Translations under genes and position numbers: made by a program
From: Bradyrhizobium lablabi
GTDB taxonomy: Bacteria > Pseudomonadota > Alphaproteobacteria > Rhizobiales > Xanthobacteraceae
Reading direction: 5' to 3'
NCBI RefSeq assembly: GCF_001440475.1
Contig: NZ_LLYB01000034.1
Span: 17,478-81,477 of the forward strand
DNA: 64,000 nucleotides
Part shown: positions 19,938 to 28,859 of the stretch, one piece after another
Position numbering within the stretch: the stretch's first letter is position 1
Layout: each line of letters opens with the position of its first letter
Notes under the pieces: model-generated
What the model was told of the DNA's origin: nothing
The model's input: the letters and a program-made list of their open reading frames with translations, nothing else
Databases searched by the model: none

Positions 19938-19972
19938 GGGCCGGAGCAACTTCCCCCTAGTTGCTCCGGCCC
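19938..19972. terminator. Bidirectional hairpin terminator
   Basis: GGGCCGGAGCAACT at 19938-19951 and its exact complement at 19959-19972 form a perfect 14-bp stem with a 7-nt loop. It lies 23 bp after the aldehyde dehydrogenase stop and 18 bp from the convergent dehydrogenase stop at 19990, so it can serve both. There is no long T-run on either side. Confidence 0.75.
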
Positions 19973-19989
19973 GGCTTGCGCGTCGCGCG

Positions 19990-21090
19990 TCAGACGCGCT
20001 CGCGCAATCCGGCGCAAATCACCTCGGTGATTTCGAGTGAACCGGCCGTGCCGCCGATGTCCCGGCTTAGCACCGATTTGTCCGCCAGAGCATAGGTCAC
20101 GGAGGTTTCGATGCGTTTGCCCGCATCGATGAGCCGCGGGTCGGCGTGGCGCAGACCGAGCCAGTTCAGCATCATCGCTGCGGCCAATATCGTTCCGTAG
20201 GGATTGGCAATACCCTTGCCGGCAATATCAGGCGCCGAGCCGTGGGAAGCCTGGAAGAAGCCATTGCCGTCGCCAAGTTCGGCCGAGGGCGACATGCCCA
20301 TGCCGCCGATGGTGGCCGCGCCGAGATCGGAGATGATGTCGCCGAACATGTTCTCGGTGACGATGACATCGTAGTGCGACGGCCGGTTGATCAAATGCAC
20401 CGTCATTGCGTCGATCAACACATGCTCGGCTTCGATATCAGGATATTGCGCGGCGACTTCGTCGAACACGCTTCGGAAGAAGGCATAGCTGCGCAGCACG
20501 TTGGCCTTGTCGCAGCAGGTGACGCGGCGACGCCTGCCTTGCGGGGCGCCGTCGCGCGAGCGTGCAAGCTCGAACGCAAAATGAACGATCCGCTCGATGC
20601 CCTTGCGCGATTGCACCAGCGGATCGATCGCGACCTCGTCGCGAAGCAGCGATCCCGCACCGCGTGCCGCATAGAGGCCCTCACTGTTCTCCCGCACGAT
20701 GACATAGTCGATGGCGCCGGGGGCGGCGTCGCGCAGCGGCGACCGTACGCCCGGGTGCAGCTTGATCGGCCGGACGTTGGCGTAGAGATCGAGCTTCGAA
20801 CGCAGCGTCAGGGTGAAATCAAGGCCCGCCTCGGTGCCGTCGGGGTGATTGATCCCCGGAATGCCGGCGGCCCCGTGCAGGATGGCGTCGGCGCTGTGAC
20901 AGGCTTCGAACGTTTCCCTGGGAAAGGAATCGCCGGTCTTCAGAAAGTGCTGCGCGCCGGCCGGGTATTCGCTGAACCGCAACGGCAACGCCTCGCCGAA
21001 GGCGGCTTCGAGCACCCGCAGCGTTGCCTGGCAGACTTCCGGGCCGATACCGTCGCCGTGGACAACGCAGATCTCGTAAGCATTTTTCAT
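19990..21090 (-). CDS. Isopropylmalate/tartrate-type beta-decarboxylating dehydrogenase
   Basis: This 366-residue member of the isocitrate/isopropylmalate dehydrogenase family oxidises a 2R,3S hydroxy acid with NAD and usually decarboxylates it. GDGIGPEV at the N terminus, the RENSEGLY loop, the ENMFGDIISD metal site and HGSAPDIAGKGIANP near the C terminus are clear. A leuB role is unlikely outside a leucine cluster; tartrate/malate-type members have similar length. It is 15 bp downstream of an SDR gene in the same direction, so both probably serve one catabolic route under the nearby GntR regulator. Confidence 0.88.
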   Translation of the reverse strand: MKNAYEICVVHGDGIGPEVCQATLRVLEAAFGEALPLRFSEYPAGAQHFLKTGDSFPRETFEACHSADAILHGAAGIPGINHPDGTEAGLDFTLTLRSKLDLYANVRPIKLHPGVRSPLRDAAPGAIDYVIVRENSEGLYAARGAGSLLRDEVAIDPLVQSRKGIERIVHFAFELARSRDGAPQGRRRRVTCCDKANVLRSYAFFRSVFDEVAAQYPDIEAEHVLIDAMTVHLINRPSHYDVIVTENMFGDIISDLGAATIGGMGMSPSAELGDGNGFFQASHGSAPDIAGKGIANPYGTILAAAMMLNWLGLRHADPRLIDAGKRIETSVTYALADKSVLSRDIGGTAGSLEITEVICAGLRERV

Positions 21091-21105
21091 GAGAAGCGAT
21101 CCGGA

Positions 21106-21852
21106 TCAGATGCAGCGGCCGCCATCGACTTCCATGGCAACGCCCGTGATCATGCTCGCTTCGTCGGAACACAGGAATGCGGCGGCGTTGCCCATGTCTT
21201 CGGGGGTGGAGAAGCGGCCGATCGGAATCGTCGACAGAAATTTGGCGCGAATGTCCGGCGTGTCCTGTCCCATGAATGTCTTCAGCAACGGCGTCTCGCC
21301 GGCGACCGGGTTGATGGCATTGACCCGGATGCCGAACGGTGCGAGCTCAACCGCCATGGCGCGCGTTGCGGTGATCACCCAGCCCTTCGAGGCATTGTAC
21401 CAGGTGAGATTGGGCCGCGGGCTGACGCCGCCGGTGGATGCCACGTTGAGAAACACGCCGTATTTCTGCTGCTTGAAGTGCGGCACCACGGCCTTGGCGC
21501 CAAAGTAGATCGACTTCATGTTGACGTTGGCGATCCGGTCGAACACCTCGTCGGTGACGGTTTCGAGCGCTTGCGGCGTGTGGCCGACGCCGGCATTGTT
21601 GACGAGGATGTCGAGCCCGCCAAACGCGCGCTGGGCCCCGGCCACGACATCAGCGAAACCGGCTTCAGTAGAAATATCGGCGACAACGGCCACGGCGCGG
21701 TCGGGAAGCGATCTCGCCACGCGTTCCGCAGCGGCCTGGTCGCGATCGGCTACGACCACGCGGGCGCCTTCGACGACAAACTTGCGGACGATTCCTTCGC
21801 CGAAGCCGGAGCCACCCCCGGTTACGATTGCGCGTTTGCCTTTCAGTCTCAT
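21106..21852 (-). CDS. Short-chain dehydrogenase/reductase (SDR)
   Basis: This 248-residue classical SDR has the Rossmann motif TGGGSGFGEG, the NNAG motif and a YNASKG catalytic Tyr/Lys with the preceding Ser in VASTGG. An Asp after the second strand (VVVADRD) favours NAD over NADP. It oxidises or reduces a small alcohol/ketone; the substrate is unknown. It lies between the GntR gene and the isopropylmalate-type dehydrogenase, all leftward, and faces the sulfatase-fold/importer operon. Confidence 0.88.
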   Translation of the reverse strand: MRLKGKRAIVTGGGSGFGEGIVRKFVVEGARVVVADRDQAAAERVARSLPDRAVAVVADISTEAGFADVVAGAQRAFGGLDILVNNAGVGHTPQALETVTDEVFDRIANVNMKSIYFGAKAVVPHFKQQKYGVFLNVASTGGVSPRPNLTWYNASKGWVITATRAMAVELAPFGIRVNAINPVAGETPLLKTFMGQDTPDIRAKFLSTIPIGRFSTPEDMGNAAAFLCSDEASMITGVAMEVDGGRCI

Positions 21853-21969
21853 GATGATGCTCTTTCGGTTGATGCGTGACGATGCGCAGACGACGCGCCG
21901 GAACCCGCTGCCCCGAAACTCTGTCTTGCGGGTGAGGTGGAAAGGGGAGAGAGGCGTGGCGCTAACCGC

Positions 21970-22683
21970 TCACGACGAGTCGTTGAGCGTGCCGGCATTC
22001 GCGCCATGCGCGATATTGTCGCCCCATACGCCGCGCGACCGTTCGAGGTGCTGCCGGATGGTGGCTTCAGCGCCGCTTCGGTCCCGCCTTGAAATGTAAT
22101 CGAGCAGCTTGAAGTGCTCTTTCGCCGATCGCGTGAGGAATTCTCGCGGCGAGCCGCTTGCAAAGCCGTGAAGCCGAACCCGGTCTCGCAACGTCTCGAC
22201 CAGCTTGGCGAGGCAAGGGTTGCCGAGTGTGGCAATCAGTTGAACGTGAAATTTGAGATCCGCGTCGAGGAAGGCGATGAGGTCGCCGGCTTCGGCCGTC
22301 TGCAGCGTAACCTCGGCGAGTTGATGCAGCTCGTGGAGCCGTTCTGTTGACAGTCCGTCCTGGGCGATATCGCCGACGCTCGGCACTTCGAGCAGCAAAC
22401 GGATGGCGAAAATATCATTGAGTTCGTGCAGCGACAGCGACACCACGCGAAAGCCGCGGTTGCGCACGGCTTCCAGCAATCCCTCCCGCTCGAGGTCGAG
22501 CAAGGCTTCCCGCACCGGCGTCGCTGAGACCCTGAGGTCGGCCGCGAGTCGCGGCACCGAATAGAGCTGATCCGGCTGCATCTGCCCTGTGATGATCATT
22601 CCGCGGATCACCTGGCGCGCTTGCTCGCGCAGGCTTGGCGCCGAGACCAGGCCGCCGAGCGGGCCATCTTGAAGGGTTTCCAT
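21970..22683 (-). CDS. GntR/FCD-family transcriptional regulator
   Basis: This 237-residue regulator has an N-terminal winged helix (about 20-85, DLRVSATPVREALLDLEREG) and an all-helical FCD domain with metal-ligand-like residues (Asp and His in LDADLKFHVQLI, later His in EHFKLLDYI). It is divergent from the hydrolase/importer operon and upstream of the SDR/dehydrogenase pair, the usual layout for a substrate-responsive repressor controlling both sides. The effector is probably an organic acid, as for other FCD proteins; this is inference. Confidence 0.9.
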   Translation of the reverse strand: METLQDGPLGGLVSAPSLREQARQVIRGMIITGQMQPDQLYSVPRLAADLRVSATPVREALLDLEREGLLEAVRNRGFRVVSLSLHELNDIFAIRLLLEVPSVGDIAQDGLSTERLHELHQLAEVTLQTAEAGDLIAFLDADLKFHVQLIATLGNPCLAKLVETLRDRVRLHGFASGSPREFLTRSAKEHFKLLDYISRRDRSGAEATIRQHLERSRGVWGDNIAHGANAGTLNDSS

Positions 22684-22802
22684 GGGTCTTCTCTAACAGG
22701 AATGAATATCTCGGTCAAATGTGATGTGTGATATATTATATGTTGACGCAAGCGGCGTGCTGTGTGATGTTTTACTCAACAGAAAAAAGGGGAGGATTGT
22801 TG
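22684..22802. promoter_or_regulatory. Divergent promoter with AT-rich operator-like palindrome
   Basis: ATATATTATAT at 22731-22741, flanked by TG and TG, stands out as a near-palindrome in GC-rich DNA. It lies between the divergent GntR and hydrolase genes and is the best candidate site for the GntR protein. A strong ribosome site GGGGAGG at 22789-22795 precedes the GTG at 22803. Confidence 0.45.
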
Positions 22803-24245
22803 GTGGCTGTAGACCGCATTTTGATGATCGTATCCGACACGGTTCGGACCGACCTGCTGGGGTACAATGGCGGGCCGGTGAAGACGCCCAACCTGGATCG
22901 GCTCGCGGCCCGGTCCATGGTTTTCGATCGCTACTACGCGTCGAGTTTTCCGACCGTGCCCGCGCGTTACGATTATCTGACGGGAAAACCCGCATTCGCC
23001 GGCGTGGGCTGGGGAGCGCTGCCGCGCGAAGACGTCTCGATCGCGAGTTCGCTGAGCGAGGCCGGTTACACCACACTGGGTGTCGTCGACACGCCCTTCT
23101 ATCAGGTCAACGGCTATTCGTACGATCGCGGCTTTAACTACTTCTACGACATGAAGTCCCAGCTCCTGGGAACGCCGCAATACAGTTCATACACGGCGCC
23201 CGGCAAGACCAAGCGCCAGGTCGGCGGCAAGCTGCCGCAATGGCCGATCACCGGCAAAGTTCAACCGGATCCGCGCACCGGCGAAATGGATTGTCCGGCA
23301 CCATTGACGATGGTGCAGGCGGCCGAATGCCTCGAGCAGATCTACGAGGACAAATTCTTCGCGCTGGTTGATACATGGGATCCGCACGAGCCGTGGGATC
23401 CGCCGGATTTCTACACCCGCCGATACCTTCCTGATTACGCCGGCGAGCGCGTTCATCCGCCGTACGGTGATTATCGAAAGGCCGGCATGACGACGCGGGA
23501 TGTCCAGGTCGCTCGCGCGCTCTACTGCGGCGAACTCGAGCTAGTCGATCGCTGGATCGGGCATCTGCTCAATCAGCTCACCTATCTCGGCATTGAAGAC
23601 AAGACCGCAATCATCTTCGTCTCCGATCACGGCTTCCTCCTGGGAGAGCACGGGCTGATGGGCAAGATGGTCCGTCGCGCACCCGGCGAAGCCACCTGGA
23701 TGCGGTCGCCGCTGTATGAAGAGATCGTCAAGGTGCCGCTGATCGTCCACGTGCCCGGCGCAGCCCCCGGCCGCAATTCGAAGCTCGCATGCGCGCTCGA
23801 TATTGCACCCACGATCCTCGATCTGGCGGGGCTGTCGCGCGGGTCGCAGATGCACGGAAACTCGCTGCTTCCAGCGGTTCTTGGCAAGCCGTTCGAGGGG
23901 CGCAGCCATGTGATGACGGCGATGCCGCTGGCCAATCCGGGTGACAAGGTCGAAGTCGTCGACGATCTCATGCGCACGGTCGTCGAATGGCAGCCGGTGA
24001 CCATCACGTCCAGTGACTGGTCGTTGCTCTACTCGGTGCCGGGTGAACCGGTGGAGCTGTACGACCTTCGCGTCGATCCGAAGCAGGCGACCAACGTCGC
24101 GGAAAAGCATCCCGACGTGATCGCGTCGCTGCTCGAAGGCTACGCGAAGGATCTGCTTCGCTCGGGCGCAGGAAAGAAATTCTGCGAGCCGCGCCTGAAG
24201 AGCTATCTTGAGACCAATCCCGGGTTTCTTGATGGCGTGAAGTGA
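22803..24245 (+). CDS. Sulfatase-fold (alkaline phosphatase superfamily) hydrolase with Thr nucleophile position
   Basis: The protein has about 480 residues from a GTG start placed 7 nt after GGAGG; upstream in-frame starts lack such a site. The sulfatase landmarks are present: SDTVRTD near the N terminus, TPNLDRLAARS, FVSDHGFLLGEHG and VPLIVHVPG. In the active-site signature, normally C/S-x-P-S-R...TG, the sequence reads TVPARYDYLTG, so Thr51 replaces the Cys/Ser that becomes formylglycine. In this superfamily, Thr nucleophiles occur in phosphodiesterases and phospho-transferases, so a phospho- or phosphonate-ester substrate is plausible. No signal peptide is visible. It leads the importer operon. 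Confidence 0.85.
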   Translation: MAVDRILMIVSDTVRTDLLGYNGGPVKTPNLDRLAARSMVFDRYYASSFPTVPARYDYLTGKPAFAGVGWGALPREDVSIASSLSEAGYTTLGVVDTPFYQVNGYSYDRGFNYFYDMKSQLLGTPQYSSYTAPGKTKRQVGGKLPQWPITGKVQPDPRTGEMDCPAPLTMVQAAECLEQIYEDKFFALVDTWDPHEPWDPPDFYTRRYLPDYAGERVHPPYGDYRKAGMTTRDVQVARALYCGELELVDRWIGHLLNQLTYLGIEDKTAIIFVSDHGFLLGEHGLMGKMVRRAPGEATWMRSPLYEEIVKVPLIVHVPGAAPGRNSKLACALDIAPTILDLAGLSRGSQMHGNSLLPAVLGKPFEGRSHVMTAMPLANPGDKVEVVDDLMRTVVEWQPVTITSSDWSLLYSVPGEPVELYDLRVDPKQATNVAEKHPDVIASLLEGYAKDLLRSGAGKKFCEPRLKSYLETNPGFLDGVK

Positions 24246-24331
24246 CATCTCGCTGAGTGCAAGTTGCCGGTCGCGACTGCCATGTCGCGACCGTGTGCGA
24301 CGATGACAAGAAAAACTGGCGGGTGTGGGTG

Positions 24332-25903
24332 ATGACTGGCTCGATTTCGCGGAGACATCTGCTCGGCGCGGCGGGGCTTGCCGGACTGGGGTGGGGCATT
24401 GGGACCCCGGCTTCGGTGCTTGCCGCCGAAGCTGCGCCGAAGCGCGGCGGCGTGCTGATGATCGGTCAGGACGAGAATCCGATCGGTCTCGATCCGCACA
24501 AGACGGCCGCGTTTTCGACCAGCAACATCGTCGAGCACATCTATGGCTGCCTGCTGCGATGGGATGTGACGTCGACCCGGGTCGAGCCGGACCTCGCGAC
24601 CGCCTGGGAAAATCCCGATCCGCGGACGTTCATCTTCCATCTCCGCGAAGGCGTCAAATTCCACAACGGCGACGAACTGACCAGCGAAGACGTCAAGTTC
24701 ACGTTCCAGCGACTGGTGGATCCGGCCACACGCTCGCCCTGGAAGTCGATCTTCTCGGTCATCAGCGCGATCGAAACCCCCGATGCGCGAACGGTCATCT
24801 TCCGTCTCGAACATCCGTTCGCGCCGTTCCTCAACTACCTGGCCACAGTGAGATACACGGCCATCGTCAGCGCCGCCGACGTCAAGCAGCGTGGCGACCT
24901 CGTGAAGGGAGGCGTCGGGACCGGGCCATTCATGCTTGAAGAGTTCAAGCCCGATTCCCTGGTGCGGCTGAAGCGCAATCCGTTCTATTACGAACCGGGA
25001 TTGCCGTATCTCGATGGGCTCGATCTGCGCATCATTCCGGATGAAGGAAGCCGTATGGCGGCGTTGCGATCGGGCAGCGTTCACCTGACCTGGCTGTCGT
25101 CGCCGGATTCCGCCATGCAGATGCGGGCTGCAAGCAACATCGTGTCTCCCGATCCTGTCTCATTTTCCAGACTGTTGCTGCTCGAATTCGATCAGCGCCG
25201 GCCGCCGTTTTCGGATGTCCGGGTACGGCGCGCCTTCAGTCAGGCGATCAATCGCGAGCTTCTCCTCAAGGTAATCTGGCGCGGCCGCGCGGCGCTGAGC
25301 GCAGCGCTGCCTCCGGCGCAGGCCCCGTTCTCGTTTGCAAGCAACGAGGTGCTCGGTCTGCCTTACCTCAAGGAGGACGTCGCCGCGGCCAAGGCGCTGA
25401 TGGCCGAGGCCGGTCTGTCCAGCGGATTTGAGACGATCTTCGCCGTGTCGCCCGCCAATTACGGCGACGTGCAGATTGCGCAGATCATCCAGCAGCAGGT
25501 CGCCCGCATCGGGATCAGGATCAAAATCGTTCAGAAGGAATGGGGCAATCTGGTCGCCGATTTTCAGTCCACCGAGTCCCCGATCTCGATGGCTGGTCTG
25601 GTCTGGGGGCCCGATCCCGACACCAACATATCGATCCGGTTGGATTCCAAGTCGCCGGTCAATCCGGGAAAGACCGCCGATCCCGTGCTCGACGGCATGC
25701 TGCTCGAAGCTCGGCAGACCTATGACGTATCCCGACGGGCGGAGATCTACCGTAGCGTACAGCAACGCGTCGCCGAGATGGCCTATGTGATTACACCCTG
25801 CGCGGTGGCGATCCGGTGGGAGATGTGGGCGAACACGCTGCGCGGCTATCAGACAATCCCGTCGGCGCAACGCGTCTATCTCCGTCAAGCCTGGCTGGAG
25901 TGA
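24332..25903 (+). CDS. ABC transporter substrate-binding protein with Tat-type signal
   Basis: This protein of about 523 residues has an N terminus SISRRHLLGAAGLAGLG, a twin-arginine signal ending near VLAAEA, followed by a family 5 SBP (LDPHKTAAFSTSNIVEHIYG, FHLREGVKFHNGDELT, GTGPFMLEEFKPDS). It would bind a peptide-like or glycan-like solute in the periplasm after folding in the cytoplasm. It follows the hydrolase by 86 bp and precedes the permeases by 35 bp. It is not closely similar to the two binding proteins of the first locus, so the ligand is probably different. Confidence 0.9.
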   Translation: MTGSISRRHLLGAAGLAGLGWGIGTPASVLAAEAAPKRGGVLMIGQDENPIGLDPHKTAAFSTSNIVEHIYGCLLRWDVTSTRVEPDLATAWENPDPRTFIFHLREGVKFHNGDELTSEDVKFTFQRLVDPATRSPWKSIFSVISAIETPDARTVIFRLEHPFAPFLNYLATVRYTAIVSAADVKQRGDLVKGGVGTGPFMLEEFKPDSLVRLKRNPFYYEPGLPYLDGLDLRIIPDEGSRMAALRSGSVHLTWLSSPDSAMQMRAASNIVSPDPVSFSRLLLLEFDQRRPPFSDVRVRRAFSQAINRELLLKVIWRGRAALSAALPPAQAPFSFASNEVLGLPYLKEDVAAAKALMAEAGLSSGFETIFAVSPANYGDVQIAQIIQQQVARIGIRIKIVQKEWGNLVADFQSTESPISMAGLVWGPDPDTNISIRLDSKSPVNPGKTADPVLDGMLLEARQTYDVSRRAEIYRSVQQRVAEMAYVITPCAVAIRWEMWANTLRGYQTIPSAQRVYLRQAWLE

Positions 25904-25938
25904 CGGAACGGCACGCCGCCAGAAGGAAGGAACGATAG

Positions 25939-26892
25939 ATGCTGCAATATGCCGCTCGACGTATCGCCTTGCTGATCCCGGTGCTGATCGGGGTTTCGAT
26001 GGTGAGCTTTACCATCATCCATTTGATTCCGGGCGACATCGTTGCGGTGCTGGCCGGTCCGATGGTCGCCTCCGATTCGGAGATCGCGCAAAATATCCGG
26101 CAGTCATTGCATCTCGATCAGCCGCTGCCGGTCCAATACGGGCTCTGGCTGATGGGCGTCCTTCACGGCGATTTCGGAAACTCGCTCACCATGGGTTTGC
26201 CGGTTGGGCCGCAGATCGCCCAGCATCTGCCGGTGACGCTGGCGCTGACCTTCATGTCGCTGACATTTGCCGTCGCCATCGGCTTGCCGAGCGGGGTCAT
26301 CGCAGCAACGACGTCCGGGCGCTGGCCGGATACGGTCATTCGCCTGTTTGCGCTGCTTGGCCTTTCCACGCCGGCTTTCTTTCTCGGCGTCGCCGCGGTG
26401 CTGCTGCTGTCGCTCTATCTGCCTTCGTTCAAAACGCATGCCACGGTGGAATTGCATGCCGACCTGTTCGGCGGATTGAAGGCGTTGCTGTTGCCCGCCT
26501 TCGTCCTCTCGCTTGCCGCTGCCGCAACGGTGACGCGTTACACCCGTGCCTCGATGCTGGAGGTACTGAGAGAGCCTTATATGGCAACGGCGCGGGCAAA
26601 GGGTGCGGGCCGCGTCCGCGTCCTCGTCAGGCATGGTCTTCGCAATGCCTTGCTGCCGGTTGTCACGGCGGTTGGCGTCACGGCCGCGCAATTGATCGCC
26701 GGCGCGGTCGTGGTCGAGCAGGTGTTCGGATTGCCTGGCGTGGGCCAGCTCATGCTCAATGCGATTTATCATCGCGATTACACCCAGGTGCAGGCCACCG
26801 TACTGGTGGTGACCACGCTGGTGGTGCTCATCAATATCGCGGTCGACCTCAGCTACTATCTGCTCGATCCCAGGATTCAGCGACATGGCTGA
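25939..26892 (+). CDS. ABC transporter permease, DppB type
   Basis: This 317-residue permease has six predicted helices, MLQYAARRIALLIPVLIGVS at the start, HLIPGDIVAVL after the first helix, and the EAA loop EPYMATARAKGAGR. AGGAAGGAACG precedes the ATG. It overlaps the partner permease by 8 bp, so the two are translationally coupled and form the channel of the second importer. Confidence 0.93.
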   Translation: MLQYAARRIALLIPVLIGVSMVSFTIIHLIPGDIVAVLAGPMVASDSEIAQNIRQSLHLDQPLPVQYGLWLMGVLHGDFGNSLTMGLPVGPQIAQHLPVTLALTFMSLTFAVAIGLPSGVIAATTSGRWPDTVIRLFALLGLSTPAFFLGVAAVLLLSLYLPSFKTHATVELHADLFGGLKALLLPAFVLSLAAAATVTRYTRASMLEVLREPYMATARAKGAGRVRVLVRHGLRNALLPVVTAVGVTAAQLIAGAVVVEQVFGLPGVGQLMLNAIYHRDYTQVQATVLVVTTLVVLINIAVDLSYYLLDPRIQRHG

Positions 26893-27784
26893 TCCATCGA
26901 CGGTCATGGAGGGTCTTGCGACCGCGGGGCTCGGGACTGAGCCTGCCGTGCCGCTTCCCAACACGGACGCCGCGCGCTCGCGGCTGCGATGGAATGTGCC
27001 GCTGGTCGTGGGGCTTGCCATCGTCATCCTGTCGACTTTCCTGGCGTTCGCCGCGCCGTGGCTGTCAGCGCATGACCCGCTGGAGATTGCAGACGCGTCG
27101 CTGTCCGCGCCTTCCAGCCTCTATCTTCTGGGAACCGATCAACTCGGGCGGGATGTCCTGGCCCGCATCCTCTATGCGACCCGCACCTCGCTGAGTGTTG
27201 CATGCCTGAGCGCCGCCCTGGCATTCGTGTCGGGGACTCTGATCGGGCTGGTTGCCGGCTATGCTTCCGGTCTGGTCGATGCCTTCATGATGCGATTGCT
27301 CGACATACTGCAGGCCTTTCCTGCGCTGCTGCTCGCCATCGCGCTGGTTGCCGCCTTGGGGCCGAACCTGCCGAACCTGGTGCTCACCATGGGCGTGCTG
27401 TTCACACCCAGGTTTGCGCGCGTTGCCAGGGCATCGACCTTGTCGGTGCGCGAGCGCGACTACGTCGTGGCGGCGATCGGCCTCGGCGTGAGCCCTATCA
27501 GGATCATGTTCCGTCATGTTCTGCCCAATATTGCAGCGCCTCTCATCATCGAGGCGTCGCTGACCGCGACGCTGGCCATTCTGACCGAAGCCTCATTGTC
27601 GTTCCTTGGATTGGGGGTGCAGCCGCCCGAACCGACATGGGGCGGGATGATCGCTCAATCCACCGCCGTGATGTCGATCGCACCGTGGCTGGCGATCAGT
27701 CCCGGTCTCGCAGTGGTGTTCGTAGTCGTCGGCTTCAATCTGGTCGGCGACGGGCTGCGCGACGCGATGGACCCAAGGAGCTAG
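26885..27784 (+). CDS. ABC transporter permease, DppC type
   Basis: This 299-residue permease has a 35-residue polar N-terminal extension before the first helix, then LGTDQLGRDVLARI, the DppC marker, the EAA loop RDYVVAAIGLGVS and the ASLSFLGLGVQPPEPTWGGMI signature. It partners with the upstream DppB-type subunit, whose stop it overlaps. About 70 bp separate it from the first ATPase gene. Confidence 0.93.
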   Translation: MADPSTVMEGLATAGLGTEPAVPLPNTDAARSRLRWNVPLVVGLAIVILSTFLAFAAPWLSAHDPLEIADASLSAPSSLYLLGTDQLGRDVLARILYATRTSLSVACLSAALAFVSGTLIGLVAGYASGLVDAFMMRLLDILQAFPALLLAIALVAALGPNLPNLVLTMGVLFTPRFARVARASTLSVRERDYVVAAIGLGVSPIRIMFRHVLPNIAAPLIIEASLTATLAILTEASLSFLGLGVQPPEPTWGGMIAQSTAVMSIAPWLAISPGLAVVFVVVGFNLVGDGLRDAMDPRS

Positions 27785-27854
27785 GCGTGAACAAGCGTGA
27801 GATCGTCATGCTTTCATCGGACCTTCATTGGGCCGGGCGAGGGCCGGGGGCGGG

Positions 27855-28859
27855 ATGATGTCGCTGTTGCGGGTCGAAAATCTGCGAACCTACTTCGATA
27901 CGCGCGCAGGCGTGATGAAAGCCGTCGATGGTGTCGACCTTGAGGTTCGCGAAGGGCGCACGCTCGGCATCGTCGGCGAATCCGGCAGCGGCAAGAGCGT
28001 CACCGCACTCTCGATCATGCGATTGATCGAGAAGCCCGGCCGTATCCTGCCTGACAGCCACATCTTTTTCGAAGGGAATGATCTCGCCGCGATTCCGGAA
28101 CGGGAGCTCGAATCGCTCCGGGGCAACCGGATCTCGATGGTGTTTCAGGAGCCGATGACCTCGCTCAACCCGGTCTACACGGTGGGCGATCAGATCATTG
28201 AGGCGATCAGGCTGCACCGTCGGGTCAGCGTGCAGCAGGCGCGCGACCGGGCGGTCGAGCTGTTGAGATTGGTCGGGATCCCGTCACCCGAACGGCGTGT
28301 CGATGCGTTCCCGCATCAGATGTCGGGCGGCATGCGCCAGCGCGTCATGATCGCGATGGCGCTGGCCTGCGAGCCAAAGCTTCTGATCGCCGACGAGCCG
28401 ACGACGGCGCTGGACGTCACCATCCAGGCGCAGATTCTCGAATTGCTTCGCCAATTGCGCGATGAGCTTTCAATGGCGGTTGTCCTGATCACCCATGATT
28501 TGGGTGTCGTGGCCGAGATGTGCGACGATGTCGCCGTGATGTATGCCGGGCAGGTGGTGGAGCGGGGACCTGTGGAATCCATCTTCAGCGATCCACAGCA
28601 TCCCTACACCGAAGCATTGCTGCGCTCGATCCCCTTGCTCGGAATGACGAAGGCCGAGCCGCTCACCGTGATTCCCGGAATGGTCCCGAGCGCGCTGCAT
28701 TGGCCGACAGGCTGTCGTTTCGTGGCGCGCTGCAAGAACGCGCTCGACCGTTGTCATCGCGAACCACCACCGCTGGCCCGATCCGGCTCGGGATACGCGG
28801 CATGCTGGTTGCGGGAAAGCATCCCGGAAGGTTCGCAGCACGGAGCCGCTCACCGATGA
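27855..28859 (+). CDS. ABC transporter ATPase, DppD type
   Basis: This 334-residue ATPase has Walker [10 protein letters not shown], signature [12 protein letters not shown], Walker [13 protein letters not shown] and the C-terminal oligopeptide-transporter extension with Cys residues ([15 protein letters not shown]). In DppD/DppF-type ATPases that region can hold an Fe-S cluster. The ATG at 27855 was chosen for domain fit, with GGGCGGG upstream. It overlaps the next ATPase by 4 bp (ATGA). Confidence 0.93.
   Translation: MMSLLRVENLRTYFDTRAGVMKAVDGVDLEVREGRTLGIVGESGSGKSVTALSIMRLIEKPGRILPDSHIFFEGNDLAAIPERELESLRGNRISMVFQEPMTSLNPVYTVGDQIIEAIRLHRRVSVQQARDRAVELLRLVGIPSPERRVDAFPHQMSGGMRQRVMIAMALACEPKLLIADEPTTALDVTIQAQILELLRQLRDELSMAVVLITHDLGVVAEMCDDVAVMYAGQVVERGPVESIFSDPQHPYTEALLRSIPLLGMTKAEPLTVIPGMVPSALHWPTGCRFVARCKNALDRCHREPPPLARSGSGYAACWLRESIPEGSQHGAAHR

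Noticed and set aside
19990..21090. leuB (3-isopropylmalate dehydrogenase of leucine synthesis)
   Set aside because: No leucine biosynthesis genes nearby; it lies with an SDR and a GntR regulator, which fits a catabolic tartrate/malate-type paralogue.
20146..21879. A 577-codon plus-strand frame opposite the dehydrogenase and SDR genes
   Set aside because: Long but composition is antisense-like and both minus-strand genes have complete catalytic motifs.
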